Assembly (NCBI GenBank): GCA_910587915.1
Contig: CAJUOB010000023.1
Span: 1-45,831 of the forward strand
Direction: 5' to 3'
Length of the DNA: 45,831 nt
Origin: an uncultured Muribaculaceae bacterium
GTDB taxonomy: Bacteria; Bacteroidota; Bacteroidia; Bacteroidales; Muribaculaceae
Shown here: piece after piece, positions 16,867 through 23,768 of the stretch
Layout of the letters: every line of letters starts with the position of its first letter
How positions within the stretch are numbered: position 1 is the stretch's first letter
Made by a program: the position numbers and the translations under genes
Notes under the pieces: model-generated
Databases searched by the model: none
What the model was told of the DNA's origin: nothing
The model's input: only the letters and a program-made list of their open reading frames with translations

Positions 16867-17244
16867 TTATTGTCTATCGAATGAGTTCTCTATTGTCGTT
16901 TTCGTTATGGAGCGGAGCAGACAAATCAGCTGCGCACAGTCATCGAGCAACTCATTTCCCTTTTCTTCCGTGATATATCCGGTCTCCATCAGGAGTTCAA
17001 GCCAGTATTCTGTCTCGGAAGCTTCTTTCAACGCTATGAAAAGCTTGGCATTGAAGTCCGCACGCGATTGACCGCGCAGGGCTTCACGTACGTTCGCGCC
17101 TATAGATGTGCCGCTGCGCACCATTTGGCGCGAGAGAATGTACTCTCTGCCTTTTTCCGTAAGATCCTGATAGAGAAATATGCATTTGATTGCAAAGTCT
17201 TTGCTCATGCAGGCCACGGGATTATTGCTGTAATCGCTTCTCAT
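16867..17244 (-). CDS. Four-helix bundle protein (S23/23S rRNA IVP family)
   Basis: A 125-residue helical protein with the family signature: DFAIKCIFLYQDLTEKGRE, then MVRSGTSIGANVREALRGQS and a KEASETEYWLELLMETGYI helix. The family was first seen in intervening sequences of 23S rRNA genes and is related to the Avd accessory protein of diversity-generating retroelements; stand-alone copies have no firm function. Here there is no rRNA or reverse transcriptase nearby. It lies between purH and mreB in the same direction and is flanked by inverted AT-rich repeats, which suggests it moved in as a cassette (inference). Confidence 0.9.
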   Translation of the reverse strand: MRSDYSNNPVACMSKDFAIKCIFLYQDLTEKGREYILSRQMVRSGTSIGANVREALRGQSRADFNAKLFIALKEASETEYWLELLMETGYITEEKGNELLDDCAQLICLLRSITKTTIENSFDRQ

Positions 17245-17262
17245 ACTTCGAAGTCTTCAAGT

Positions 17263-17412
17263 CATGTTTCGTTGTATATTATGGATTGCAAATCATGAAT
17301 ACAGATCAAACAGCGAAGAGGCTATCAATTCATAATTCATGTTTCGTTGTATATTATGGATTGCAAATCATGAATACAGAGTAGAAAGCGAAGAGGCCAT
17401 CAATTCATAATT
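17263..17412. repeat. 75-bp tandem direct repeat (two copies)
   Basis: Two adjacent copies (17263-17337 and 17338-17412) start with CATGTTTCGTTGTATATTAT and differ at only a few positions, mainly in the middle. They lie between purH and the four-helix gene, next to the AT-rich repeat. Confidence 0.92.
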
Positions 17413-17430
17413 CATAATTCACAATTCATA
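17402..17430. repeat. AT-rich repeat (right flank, inverted to 16822-16858)
   Basis: AATTCATAATTCATAATTC followed by ACAATTCATAA is the reverse complement of the motif next to mreB, so the four-helix gene is bracketed by inverted copies. It ends 7 bp before the purH stop codon. Confidence 0.75.
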
Positions 17431-17436
17431 AATTTT

Positions 17437-18978
17437 TTAGTGGCGGAAGTGGCGGAAGCCGGTCATGACCATGGTCATGCCGTGGTCGCGGCAGAAGGCC
17501 ACAGAGTCGGTGTCGCGGATAGAGCCGCCGGGCTGTATCACGGCGTCGATACCGGCCTGGTGAGCAATCTCCACGCAGTCGGCGAAGGGGAAGAATGCGT
17601 CCGATGCCATCACAGCGCCCTTGAGGTCGAAGCCGAAGGAGCCTGCTTTCTCGATGGCGTGGCGGAGAGCGTCGACGCGCGAAGTCTGGCCCACACCCGA
17701 GGCAATGAGCTGGCCGTTGCGGGCGAGCACGATTGCGTTGCTCTTGGAGTGCTTCACAATCTTGTTGGCGAAGAGAAGATCAGCAGCCACGCTTTCAGGC
17801 AGCGATTCGCCCGACACAAGCTTGAGATCTTCTGTTGTCTCCACCTTCGAGTCGGCATCCTGCACCAGTACGCCGCCGAGGATGGTGCGCATACGCTGGT
17901 TGGAAGTGGCTACGGCCTTGCGGCGAAGCACTATGCGGTTTTTCTTCTGCATGAGGATGGTGAGGGCATCGTCGGAGTATTCGGGAGCGATGATCACCTC
18001 GAAGAAGATTTTGCCGATTTCAGCGGCAGCCTCAGCCTCGATCTTGCGGTTGCATATGATGATGCCGCCGAAAGCCGACACAGGGTCGCCGGCCAGTGCA
18101 GCCTCCCATGCCTCGGTCACGGTGCCGCGGCTTGCGAGTCCGCATGCATTGTTGTGCTTGAGGATGGCTACTGTGGTGGTGTCGAATTCATCGATCAGAG
18201 CGCATGCAGCGTCGATGTCGAGCAGATTGTTGTAGCTTATCTCCTTGCCGTGGAGTTTGTCGAAGAGAGCATCGAAGTTGCCGTAGTAGCAAGCCTGCTG
18301 GTGGGGATTCTCACCGTAGCGCAGACCCATGGCGCCGTCGACGGCCACACGGAGTGCCGAGTCCTTGCCGGGGGCGAGGGGAGTGGTGCCGGCAAACCAG
18401 TTGAAGATAGCCGAGTCGTATCCGCTCGATACTGCGAAAGCCTCGCGGGCCAGGAAGCGGCGCTGCTCCTCGGTGGTGGCTGCACCCTGGGTGTCGAGGA
18501 TGCCCTGCAGATAGGCGTAGAACTGCGACGATGCCACGATGGCGGTGTCGGCGAAGTTCTTGGCGGCCGCGCGGATGAGCGATATGCCGCCTATATCTAT
18601 TTTTTCGATGATGTCGGCTTCCGATGCACCCGATGCCACTGTGGCCTCGAATGGATAGAGGTCGACAATTACCAGGTCGATGCCCGGGATTTCATATTGG
18701 GTCATTTCTGCGACGTCGCCTTCGTTGCCACGACGACCGAGAATGCCGCCGAACACCTTGGGGTGCAGCGTCTTCACGCGGCCACCGAGTATAGACGGAT
18801 AACCGGTGAGATCTTCCACGGCAGAGCAGGGAAGACCGAGCGATTCGATGTAGGAGCGGGAACCACCGGTCGACAGCAGTTCTACGCCGCAGGAATGGAG
18901 TTTACGCACGATGGGCTCGATACCGTCTTTGCTGAATACCGATATCAGAGCGCGATTGATTTTCTTGAGTTCCGACAT
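17437..18978 (-). CDS. purH: Bifunctional AICAR formyltransferase / IMP cyclohydrolase
   Basis: A 513-residue enzyme catalysing the last two steps of IMP synthesis. The N-terminal IMP cyclohydrolase part (about 1-195) has the MGS-like fold (ALISVFSKDGI, STGGSRSYIESLG, GRVKTLHPKVFGGIL). The C-terminal AICAR transformylase part has LRYGENPHQ and the catalytic KHNNACG motif. Residues near the end (DAFFPFADCVEIAHQAGIDA and QPGGSIRD) are also conserved. ATG 18978 is used; an upstream in-frame TTG (19005) lies inside the promoter element. Fully intact. Confidence 0.98.
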   Translation of the reverse strand: MSELKKINRALISVFSKDGIEPIVRKLHSCGVELLSTGGSRSYIESLGLPCSAVEDLTGYPSILGGRVKTLHPKVFGGILGRRGNEGDVAEMTQYEIPGIDLVIVDLYPFEATVASGASEADIIEKIDIGGISLIRAAAKNFADTAIVASSQFYAYLQGILDTQGAATTEEQRRFLAREAFAVSSGYDSAIFNWFAGTTPLAPGKDSALRVAVDGAMGLRYGENPHQQACYYGNFDALFDKLHGKEISYNNLLDIDAACALIDEFDTTTVAILKHNNACGLASRGTVTEAWEAALAGDPVSAFGGIIICNRKIEAEAAAEIGKIFFEVIIAPEYSDDALTILMQKKNRIVLRRKAVATSNQRMRTILGGVLVQDADSKVETTEDLKLVSGESLPESVAADLLFANKIVKHSKSNAIVLARNGQLIASGVGQTSRVDALRHAIEKAGSFGFDLKGAVMASDAFFPFADCVEIAHQAGIDAVIQPGGSIRDTDSVAFCRDHGMTMVMTGFRHFRH

Positions 18979-19002
18979 GATTATTTTGTAGCTATTGGTT
19001 TG

Positions 19003-19010
19003 CAAAAGTA
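19003..19010 (-). promoter_or_regulatory. purH -7 promoter element (TACTTTTG)
   Basis: On the minus strand TACTTTTG matches TAnnTTTG exactly, 24 nt upstream of the purH ATG. A poly-T stretch lies directly upstream; the -33 element is weak. Confidence 0.65.
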
Positions 19011-19110
19011 CAAAAAAAAGTTCATTCGAACTTGCTCACCGCCAGCCAAAATTAAACAATCGAAGCGCCGTAAGTGTTTTTTAAGCATACTAACCCTAAA
19101 AGAATTTATT

Positions 19111-19299
19111 ATGTCCGTTTTCAAAACCGAGGACCAGCGCGAGGTCGCTGTCCTTTCGAAACTCGAAAAACAAATAGAACGCCGCGAAAAGATACACCGT
19201 TTCCTCATCGGTGGTCTCAGTGGTTTGCTCGTGCTGTCGCTTGCCGCTCATGTGGCATGCCATTTCAGCGAAGACAAGCGTCGCCGCCGTCGCCGCTGA
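19111..19299 (+). CDS. Small single-pass membrane protein with polyarginine tail
   Basis: A 62-residue ORF starting at ATG 19111 after an A/T-rich leader. A charged amphipathic helix (DQREVAVLSKLEKQIERREKIHR, about 8-30) is followed by a membrane segment (FLIGGLSGLLVLSLAAHVACHF, about 31-52) and a C-terminus EDKRRRRRR. It diverges from purH and is followed by a terminator at 19321, supporting a real gene. Function unknown. Confidence 0.6.
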   Translation: MSVFKTEDQREVAVLSKLEKQIERREKIHRFLIGGLSGLLVLSLAAHVACHFSEDKRRRRRR

Positions 19300-19320
19300 T
19301 TGTCGGAGCGCAAAAAAAAT

Positions 19321-19344
19321 ACGCCGGCCCGATTGGACCGGCGT
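19321..19344. terminator. Bidirectional terminator
   Basis: A stem ACGCCGG/CCGGCGT (19321-19327 with 19338-19344) is flanked by an A-run on the left and TTTATT on the right, suiting both the small plus-strand gene and the convergent minus-strand gene. Confidence 0.8.
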
Positions 19345-19366
19345 TTATTGTATGCCGTAGCTTGGA

Positions 19367-20209
19367 TTATTTCACCATCACCTTGGTCACTTCCTTGCCC
19401 TGACGGCGGATGTAGAGACCATGCGAGGGTTCTGCCACGCGGATGCCCTGAAGATTGAAGTATTCAACAGGTGCCTCATTGTCAGCCACGATACCATCAA
19501 TGCCGGCAGGGGCTGCACCTGTAAACTTGATGTTATCGATGAACCAACGCTGTGCCGTTGTCTTTGCCCATCCGGCATTGGTGTTGCGGATTATTATTGT
19601 ACTGCCGGCTTTCACTCCTTCGATGGAAAGGGTTGCTGTGGTCCACGCCATTGGAGAACTTGCTTCCCATTTGTGCTCGGGCGCTTTGAATTCTACGTCT
19701 TCTTCGCCTTCATTGCGAACGAGAACTGCCATCTGGGTCGCATCGTAAGTGCCGCTGCCCTGAACCATAGGACACCAGTCGAACGATACGTTCAATTTGC
19801 CGTCGGCAGGCACATTGTCAAATGCAGGCAGAACCATAGCAGCCTGAAAAGCGGAGGTTCCCTGTTTGCCAGTCTTGTTGAATTTCAGATAATTGCTCTG
19901 CAGATATATTGCTACATCAGGCGATTCAGGATCTAACATGGGATCATACTTGAATTCGAATTTGTAGCCTTTTTCAAGCAGTGCGTCATAGGCACTCTTG
20001 CCATCAACAAGGGGTATGATGACCTGAGGAGCGTAGTTGTTGCTGCCATTATTGCATTCGATTGTTTGGCCAGCTGATTTGCCTTCGTTGTTGCCGGCTT
20101 CGGCCCATGGTTTCAGCCATTCGAAGTCTTCCTGGAAGTATACGGTTTCCTGGGCTGCCATCGACATGGTGGCGGCTGCTGCGAGAATAGAGAGTAAAGT
20201 TTTTTTCAT
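19367..20209 (-). CDS. Secreted protein with C-terminal sorting-like tail
   Basis: A 280-residue protein with a clear SPI signal (MKKTLLSILAAAATMSMAAQ), an all-beta middle (about 25-235, jelly-roll-like, with paired WFIDNIKF and VSFDWCPM strands) and a C-terminal segment EYFNLQGIRVAEPSHGLYI plus a short basic tail. That tail has the 'NLQG-x-R-V-x-P-x-G-L-Y-I' pattern common at the end of Bacteroidales secreted proteins (type IX-like sorting or anchoring domain). The middle resembles carbohydrate-binding or lectin-like modules but I cannot name a family. A promoter is visible upstream. Confidence 0.85.
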   Translation of the reverse strand: MKKTLLSILAAAATMSMAAQETVYFQEDFEWLKPWAEAGNNEGKSAGQTIECNNGSNNYAPQVIIPLVDGKSAYDALLEKGYKFEFKYDPMLDPESPDVAIYLQSNYLKFNKTGKQGTSAFQAAMVLPAFDNVPADGKLNVSFDWCPMVQGSGTYDATQMAVLVRNEGEEDVEFKAPEHKWEASSPMAWTTATLSIEGVKAGSTIIIRNTNAGWAKTTAQRWFIDNIKFTGAAPAGIDGIVADNEAPVEYFNLQGIRVAEPSHGLYIRRQGKEVTKVMVK

Positions 20210-20301
20210 AGAGTAAGGTTTATGGTTAGTATTAAGGTTAATTGTGCATTAGAAAGTGATGCGATAATTGTGGTAGTTTCGGTGTCTTTCGTTTTGCTTT
20301 G

Positions 20302-20332
20302 CAAATGTAATCTCTTGGCTTTTATTTTGCAA
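20302..20332 (-). promoter_or_regulatory. Promoter of the sorting-tail protein gene (TTG-N20-TACATTTG)
   Basis: On the minus strand TACATTTG (20309-20302) fits TAnnTTTG, with a -33-like TTG at 20332-20330 spaced 20 nt. The leader to the ATG at 20209 is about 90 nt. Confidence 0.65.
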
Positions 20333-20439
20333 GTTTTTACGCAAAAAAATACAAGCCATATAGTCGGGAATATAAAAAAAGAAAATGTCAAGAGAATGGT
20401 ATATTATTCCACCGCCCATTCCTTTCTCCACAAATAACG

Positions 20440-20649
20440 GAGTGACGGTTGCACCACTATGTGGCGCCGATTCGGGTGGCTGTTGTTGGACCACAGCTGC
20501 GCACACCTACGGTGCGCTTGCAGTGGCCTACTGTTCCGACGGCCGCGATGCGGCCCTTCTTATTTGTGAACGCGCGTCCCTACAAGGATTGCAAATTGTT
20601 GACCTTATTCTGCAACACAGTTCACCACTGCGTGGCGCCGATTCGGGGG
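20440..20649. repeat. Intergenic repeat cluster with 25-bp direct repeats
   Basis: The sequence CACCACTATGTGGCGCCGAT (20452-20471, extending to 20476) recurs with two mismatches at 20623-20647, ending just before the stop codon of the acyl-CoA synthetase gene. Between the copies are short palindromes such as GGCCGCGATGCGGCC and a segment CGCGCGTCCCTACAA like known dispersed intergenic repeats. No coherent ORF is present. The rest of the gap (20210-20439) holds the promoter above and AT-rich sequence. Confidence 0.7.
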
Positions 20650-22380
20650 TTATTTGTACAGGAACCGGCGGATGGAGCGTTTGGGCGTTTTTTCGAATTC
20701 CTCGGGCATTATCTCGATTTTCTGTATCTGCTCGTAGGGCCCGACGAGTTTGTTGAGGCTCTCGCGGTTGCTCTCCATCGCTTTTTCGAGAGCGGGTTGG
20801 TCGAGGCCGTCGCGTTCCACTTGGTCGCTGTCGGGATGGCATAGCGCCACAAGATGACCGCCGCGGTCTACCACGAGGCATTCGTTGACATACGGCATGT
20901 TGCTGAGCTTCGACTCTATCTCCTCGGGGTATATGTTCTGTCCGTTGGCGGTGAGTATCATCGTTTTATATCGACCGCGGATACACACGGTGCGGTTGTC
21001 GGGGGCACGCAGGAATCCCATGTCGCCGGTGTGGAGCCATCCGTCGGCCTCGAGGGCTGCTTCGGTTGCTTCGGGATTCTTATAGTAGCCTTTCATCACA
21101 TTGAGTCCGCGCACCATTATTTCGCCCTGCTGCACGTCGGAGTCTGCCAAGGTGTCGTCGGTGAGAATCTTGGCTTCCATTATGCCCTTGAGGGTGCGTC
21201 CTGCGGACCCGGGACGGAAACTTCGCCATGGCGAATAGCTGATGAGCGGCCCGCACTCGGTCATGCCGTATCCGACAGTGAACGGAAATTTAATCCGGGC
21301 CAAAAATTCCTCGACCTCACGGTTGAGTGGGGCTCCACCCACTATCACTTCCTCAAACGCTCCGCCAAATGCTTCCACGAGCTTGGCACGGATGATGCTG
21401 TAGACGGCTTTATCGAGCATCGGCACGGCGAGCACCCAGCGCATGGGGTTCTTGGTGATCATGGGCACGATTAGCTTGCGGTATATCTTCTCGAGAATCA
21501 AGGGCACGCACACCACCAGCGACGGGCGCACCTGCTTGAGTGCTTTCAACAGCAGCGCCGGAGTGGGCGTTTTGCCAAGAAGGGTCACGTGGGTACCTGT
21601 GGCCAGCGGCACGAGCATGTCGAATGCGCAGCCGTAGGCATGTGCCAACGGCAGGAACGACAACGCACGCGACCCATGGTAGTGGAGCTTCGACCGGATG
21701 CCGAACACCACGTTGCCACGAAGGTTGTCGAGCGACAGCATCACACCTTTTGAGTAGCCGGTGGTGCCCGATGTGTAGTTGATTATGGCGGTGGAGTCAC
21801 CGGGGATTTCCGGATATTTTATGTCGGATGGCTTGAATCCGTCGGGGTACTGCTTGCGGAATCGGCGCGTGAGGCCACTCACTATCGAGCGGTGTGTCGT
21901 GCCTGCGCGCACTTTTCCCTGTGGAGCACGTTCGGCTATGACGGTGCGGGTGTCGAGCGATATCACAGCCCGGATTTCGGGCATGGCCTCGAAATCGAGC
22001 TGTGCGAAAAGGCTGTCGGCCGCGAATAGCATCACCGCATCGGAGTGGTTGATGATGTGCTGCGCGTCGGCAGGACTGAAGTCGTTGAGCACGGGCACAA
22101 TCACGGCACCGTAGGTCACGGTGGCCATGAACGTTATCACCCAGTTGGGTGTGTTGCGACCCAGCAGTGCCACCTTGTCGCCCTGCTGCACTCCGGCCAG
22201 TTCGAAGAACATGTGCAGGCGGGCTATGCGTCGGGCCATGTCGCCGTAGCTGCTGGTTTTTCCGGTGGAGTAGTCGGTGAGCGCGGGCAGGCCGAAGTTA
22301 TCGGCGAAGCTCGTGGCATATATGGCCAGCAGGTCGTTGTAGGGCGCCTGGTCGTAGGGTTCTTCGAATTGGTACTTCAT
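20650..22380 (-). CDS. Long-chain fatty acid--CoA ligase (AMP-binding)
   Basis: A 576-residue adenylate-forming enzyme. The phosphate loop is YTSGTTGYSKGV, motif A5 is VGYGMTECGP, the adenylate-binding segment is LHTGDMGFL and the hinge follows with RGRYKTMI and NGQNIYPEEIE. It activates fatty acids to acyl-CoA via acyl-AMP; length and motifs place it with FadD/ACSL. The C-terminal lysine is likely in EKTPKRSIRR. Its start is 48 bp after adk, so the two may be co-transcribed. The stop codon adjoins the 25-bp repeat. Confidence 0.94.
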   Translation of the reverse strand: MKYQFEEPYDQAPYNDLLAIYATSFADNFGLPALTDYSTGKTSSYGDMARRIARLHMFFELAGVQQGDKVALLGRNTPNWVITFMATVTYGAVIVPVLNDFSPADAQHIINHSDAVMLFAADSLFAQLDFEAMPEIRAVISLDTRTVIAERAPQGKVRAGTTHRSIVSGLTRRFRKQYPDGFKPSDIKYPEIPGDSTAIINYTSGTTGYSKGVMLSLDNLRGNVVFGIRSKLHYHGSRALSFLPLAHAYGCAFDMLVPLATGTHVTLLGKTPTPALLLKALKQVRPSLVVCVPLILEKIYRKLIVPMITKNPMRWVLAVPMLDKAVYSIIRAKLVEAFGGAFEEVIVGGAPLNREVEEFLARIKFPFTVGYGMTECGPLISYSPWRSFRPGSAGRTLKGIMEAKILTDDTLADSDVQQGEIMVRGLNVMKGYYKNPEATEAALEADGWLHTGDMGFLRAPDNRTVCIRGRYKTMILTANGQNIYPEEIESKLSNMPYVNECLVVDRGGHLVALCHPDSDQVERDGLDQPALEKAMESNRESLNKLVGPYEQIQKIEIMPEEFEKTPKRSIRRFLYK

Positions 22381-22428
22381 AGTTTTTTATAGTATTGTGC
22401 GACAGGTGTGGCGGACGACGGTAGCTTA

Positions 22429-23007
22429 TTAAGCTTTTTGACCGTCGAGGGCGGTCTTGATGTCGCCGAATATGCCGTCGACAGTACCGTTGCCGTTTAT
22501 GGCATGGTACTTGCCCTTGCCCATGTAGTAGTCGCGCAGGGGCGATGTCTGACGGTGGTACACCTCAAGGCGTTTTTTGATGGTGTCGAGATTGTCGTCG
22601 CTGCGTCCGCTCTGCTTGCCGCGTTCGAGCATACGGCGCACGAGTTCGTCTTCCTCCACTTCGAGTCCTACCACGGCGTGCACATCGCTGCCGTAGCGTG
22701 CCAACAGCTCCGAAAGAGCTTCGGCCTGTGCCACTGTGCGGGGAAATCCGTCGAAAATCACACCTTTTTCGGCCTTTGCGGGGTCTTGCTTGAAAATGTC
22801 GTCGAGTACGTCGATCATGAACTCGTCGGGAATCAGCTGTCCGTTAGATATGTATGTGTCGGCCAGTTTGCCAAGGGCAGTGCCACGGGCAATGTGGTCG
22901 CGCAGGAGTTCGCCGGTAGAGATATGTTCGAGGCCGTATTCGGCTATGAGTTTTTCGCTCTGGGTGCCTTTGCCACTTCCGGGGGCACCGAAAATAACTA
23001 TATTCAC
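22429..23007 (-). CDS. adk: Adenylate kinase
   Basis: About 192 residues. The P-loop is FGAPGSGKGTQ, the AMP-binding segments are STGELLRDHIARGT and FDGFPRTVAQAEAL, and the LID is the short type with no zinc knot (ERGKQSGRSDDNLDTIKKRL). It interconverts AMP, ADP and ATP. There is no ATG: the frame offers GTG at 23007 (used here, beginning NIVIFGAPG) and TTG at 23016. A terminator after hpt lies upstream, so adk may have its own promoter. Confidence 0.96.
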   Translation of the reverse strand: MNIVIFGAPGSGKGTQSEKLIAEYGLEHISTGELLRDHIARGTALGKLADTYISNGQLIPDEFMIDVLDDIFKQDPAKAEKGVIFDGFPRTVAQAEALSELLARYGSDVHAVVGLEVEEDELVRRMLERGKQSGRSDDNLDTIKKRLEVYHRQTSPLRDYYMGKGKYHAINGNGTVDGIFGDIKTALDGQKA

Positions 23008-23057
23008 AATCTTCAAGTGTTTATGTTAGAAACAATATGGAAACCCAAAAAGTTGGA

Positions 23058-23084
23058 CCGGCGTCGCAGAGTGTGCGGCGCCGG
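23058..23084 (-). terminator. Terminator after hpt
   Basis: An 11-bp stem (CCGGCGTCGCA at 23058-23068 against TGCGGCGCCGG at 23074-23084, one G-U pair) is followed on the minus strand by a T-rich run (CAACTTTTTGG). Confidence 0.75.
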
Positions 23085-23103
23085 CCGTATATGGGGCAAT
23101 AAG

Positions 23104-23649
23104 TTATTCTTCTTTAAGAATGTAGATGTCGTTGAGGTTTCGGGCTTTGCCGTTGAGGTCGAGTCCGTAGCCGATGATGAATTTTGTGGGTATGTTGAAT
23201 CCCACGTAGTCGGGAGTCACCGGGCGCACAAGTGCATCGGGCTTGAACAGGAGTGTTGCCACCTTTATCTCCGCGGGTTCTTTTGCCTCGAGGTCTTTGA
23301 TGAGGCGGTGTATGGTGTTGCCGGTGTCCACAATGTCTTCCACCACAATAACGGTGCGTCCTTTTATGTCTTCGTGGAGCCCGATCACCTCTTTCACAGA
23401 GCCTGAGCTTTCGGTGCCTTCATAGCTTTTGAGGCGTATGAATGTGATTTCGGCGTCGATGGTCTCGACCGCTCTGAAGAGGTCGCTCGCAAAGGGGAAC
23501 GCTCCGTTGAGCACGCATATGAACAGGGGCATTTTGCCGGAGCAATCACGCACTATTTCCTTGCCCAGCTCGGCTACACGGGCGTCTATCTTATCTTTGG
23601 TGATGTAGGGCTCGAAGCACAGGCCCTCGTAGGTCACTTCTTTCATCAT
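23104..23649 (-). CDS. hpt: Hypoxanthine phosphoribosyltransferase
   Basis: A 181-residue PRTase. The PRPP-binding motif is VIVVEDIVDTGNT, preceded by the FIRLKSYEGTESSG flexible loop and the FICVLNGAFPFASDL region, with the KPDALVRP and PDYVGFNIP purine-binding parts near the C-terminus. It salvages hypoxanthine and guanine to nucleotides using PRPP. ATG 23649 is followed by a second in-frame ATG at 23646, either possible. The promoter is at 23671-23678, so the longer open frame beyond 23649 is not used. Confidence 0.95.
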   Translation of the reverse strand: MMKEVTYEGLCFEPYITKDKIDARVAELGKEIVRDCSGKMPLFICVLNGAFPFASDLFRAVETIDAEITFIRLKSYEGTESSGSVKEVIGLHEDIKGRTVIVVEDIVDTGNTIHRLIKDLEAKEPAEIKVATLLFKPDALVRPVTPDYVGFNIPTKFIIGYGLDLNGKARNLNDIYILKEE

Positions 23650-23670
23650 CGGTTTAAAAGAATATTTGTG

Positions 23671-23678
23671 CAAAGTTA
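23671..23678 (-). promoter_or_regulatory. hpt -7 promoter element (TAACTTTG)
   Basis: Exact TAnnTTTG on the minus strand, 21 nt before the hpt ATG. TTTG-like -33 candidates exist upstream with a spacing slightly longer than usual. Confidence 0.65.
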
Positions 23679-23734
23679 GTACAAAATTCCCGAAATACGG
23701 CAAAAAAAATGACGATTGGCCATGCTTATGCAAA

Positions 23735-23762
23735 AGCGCCGCCCCGGGTGCGGGACGGCGCT
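23735..23762 (-). terminator. Terminator after malQ
   Basis: A 12-bp stem with one mismatch (AGCGCCGCCCCG at 23735-23746 against CGGGACGGCGCT at 23751-23762) with a 4-nt loop, followed on the minus strand by CTTTTG. Confidence 0.78.
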
Positions 23763-23768
23763 GATGTG

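Noticed and set aside
16867..17244. A diversity-generating retroelement with the four-helix protein as Avd
   Set aside because: No reverse transcriptase, template repeat or variable repeat is present in the surroundings.
17263..17412. Possible CRISPR array
   Set aside because: Only two long tandem copies with no spacers and no cas genes nearby.
17440..19299. A 619-residue plus-strand open frame antisense to purH
   Set aside because: Its residues show no family features; it arises from codon bias of purH. Only its last 62 codons (from 19111) look like a real gene.
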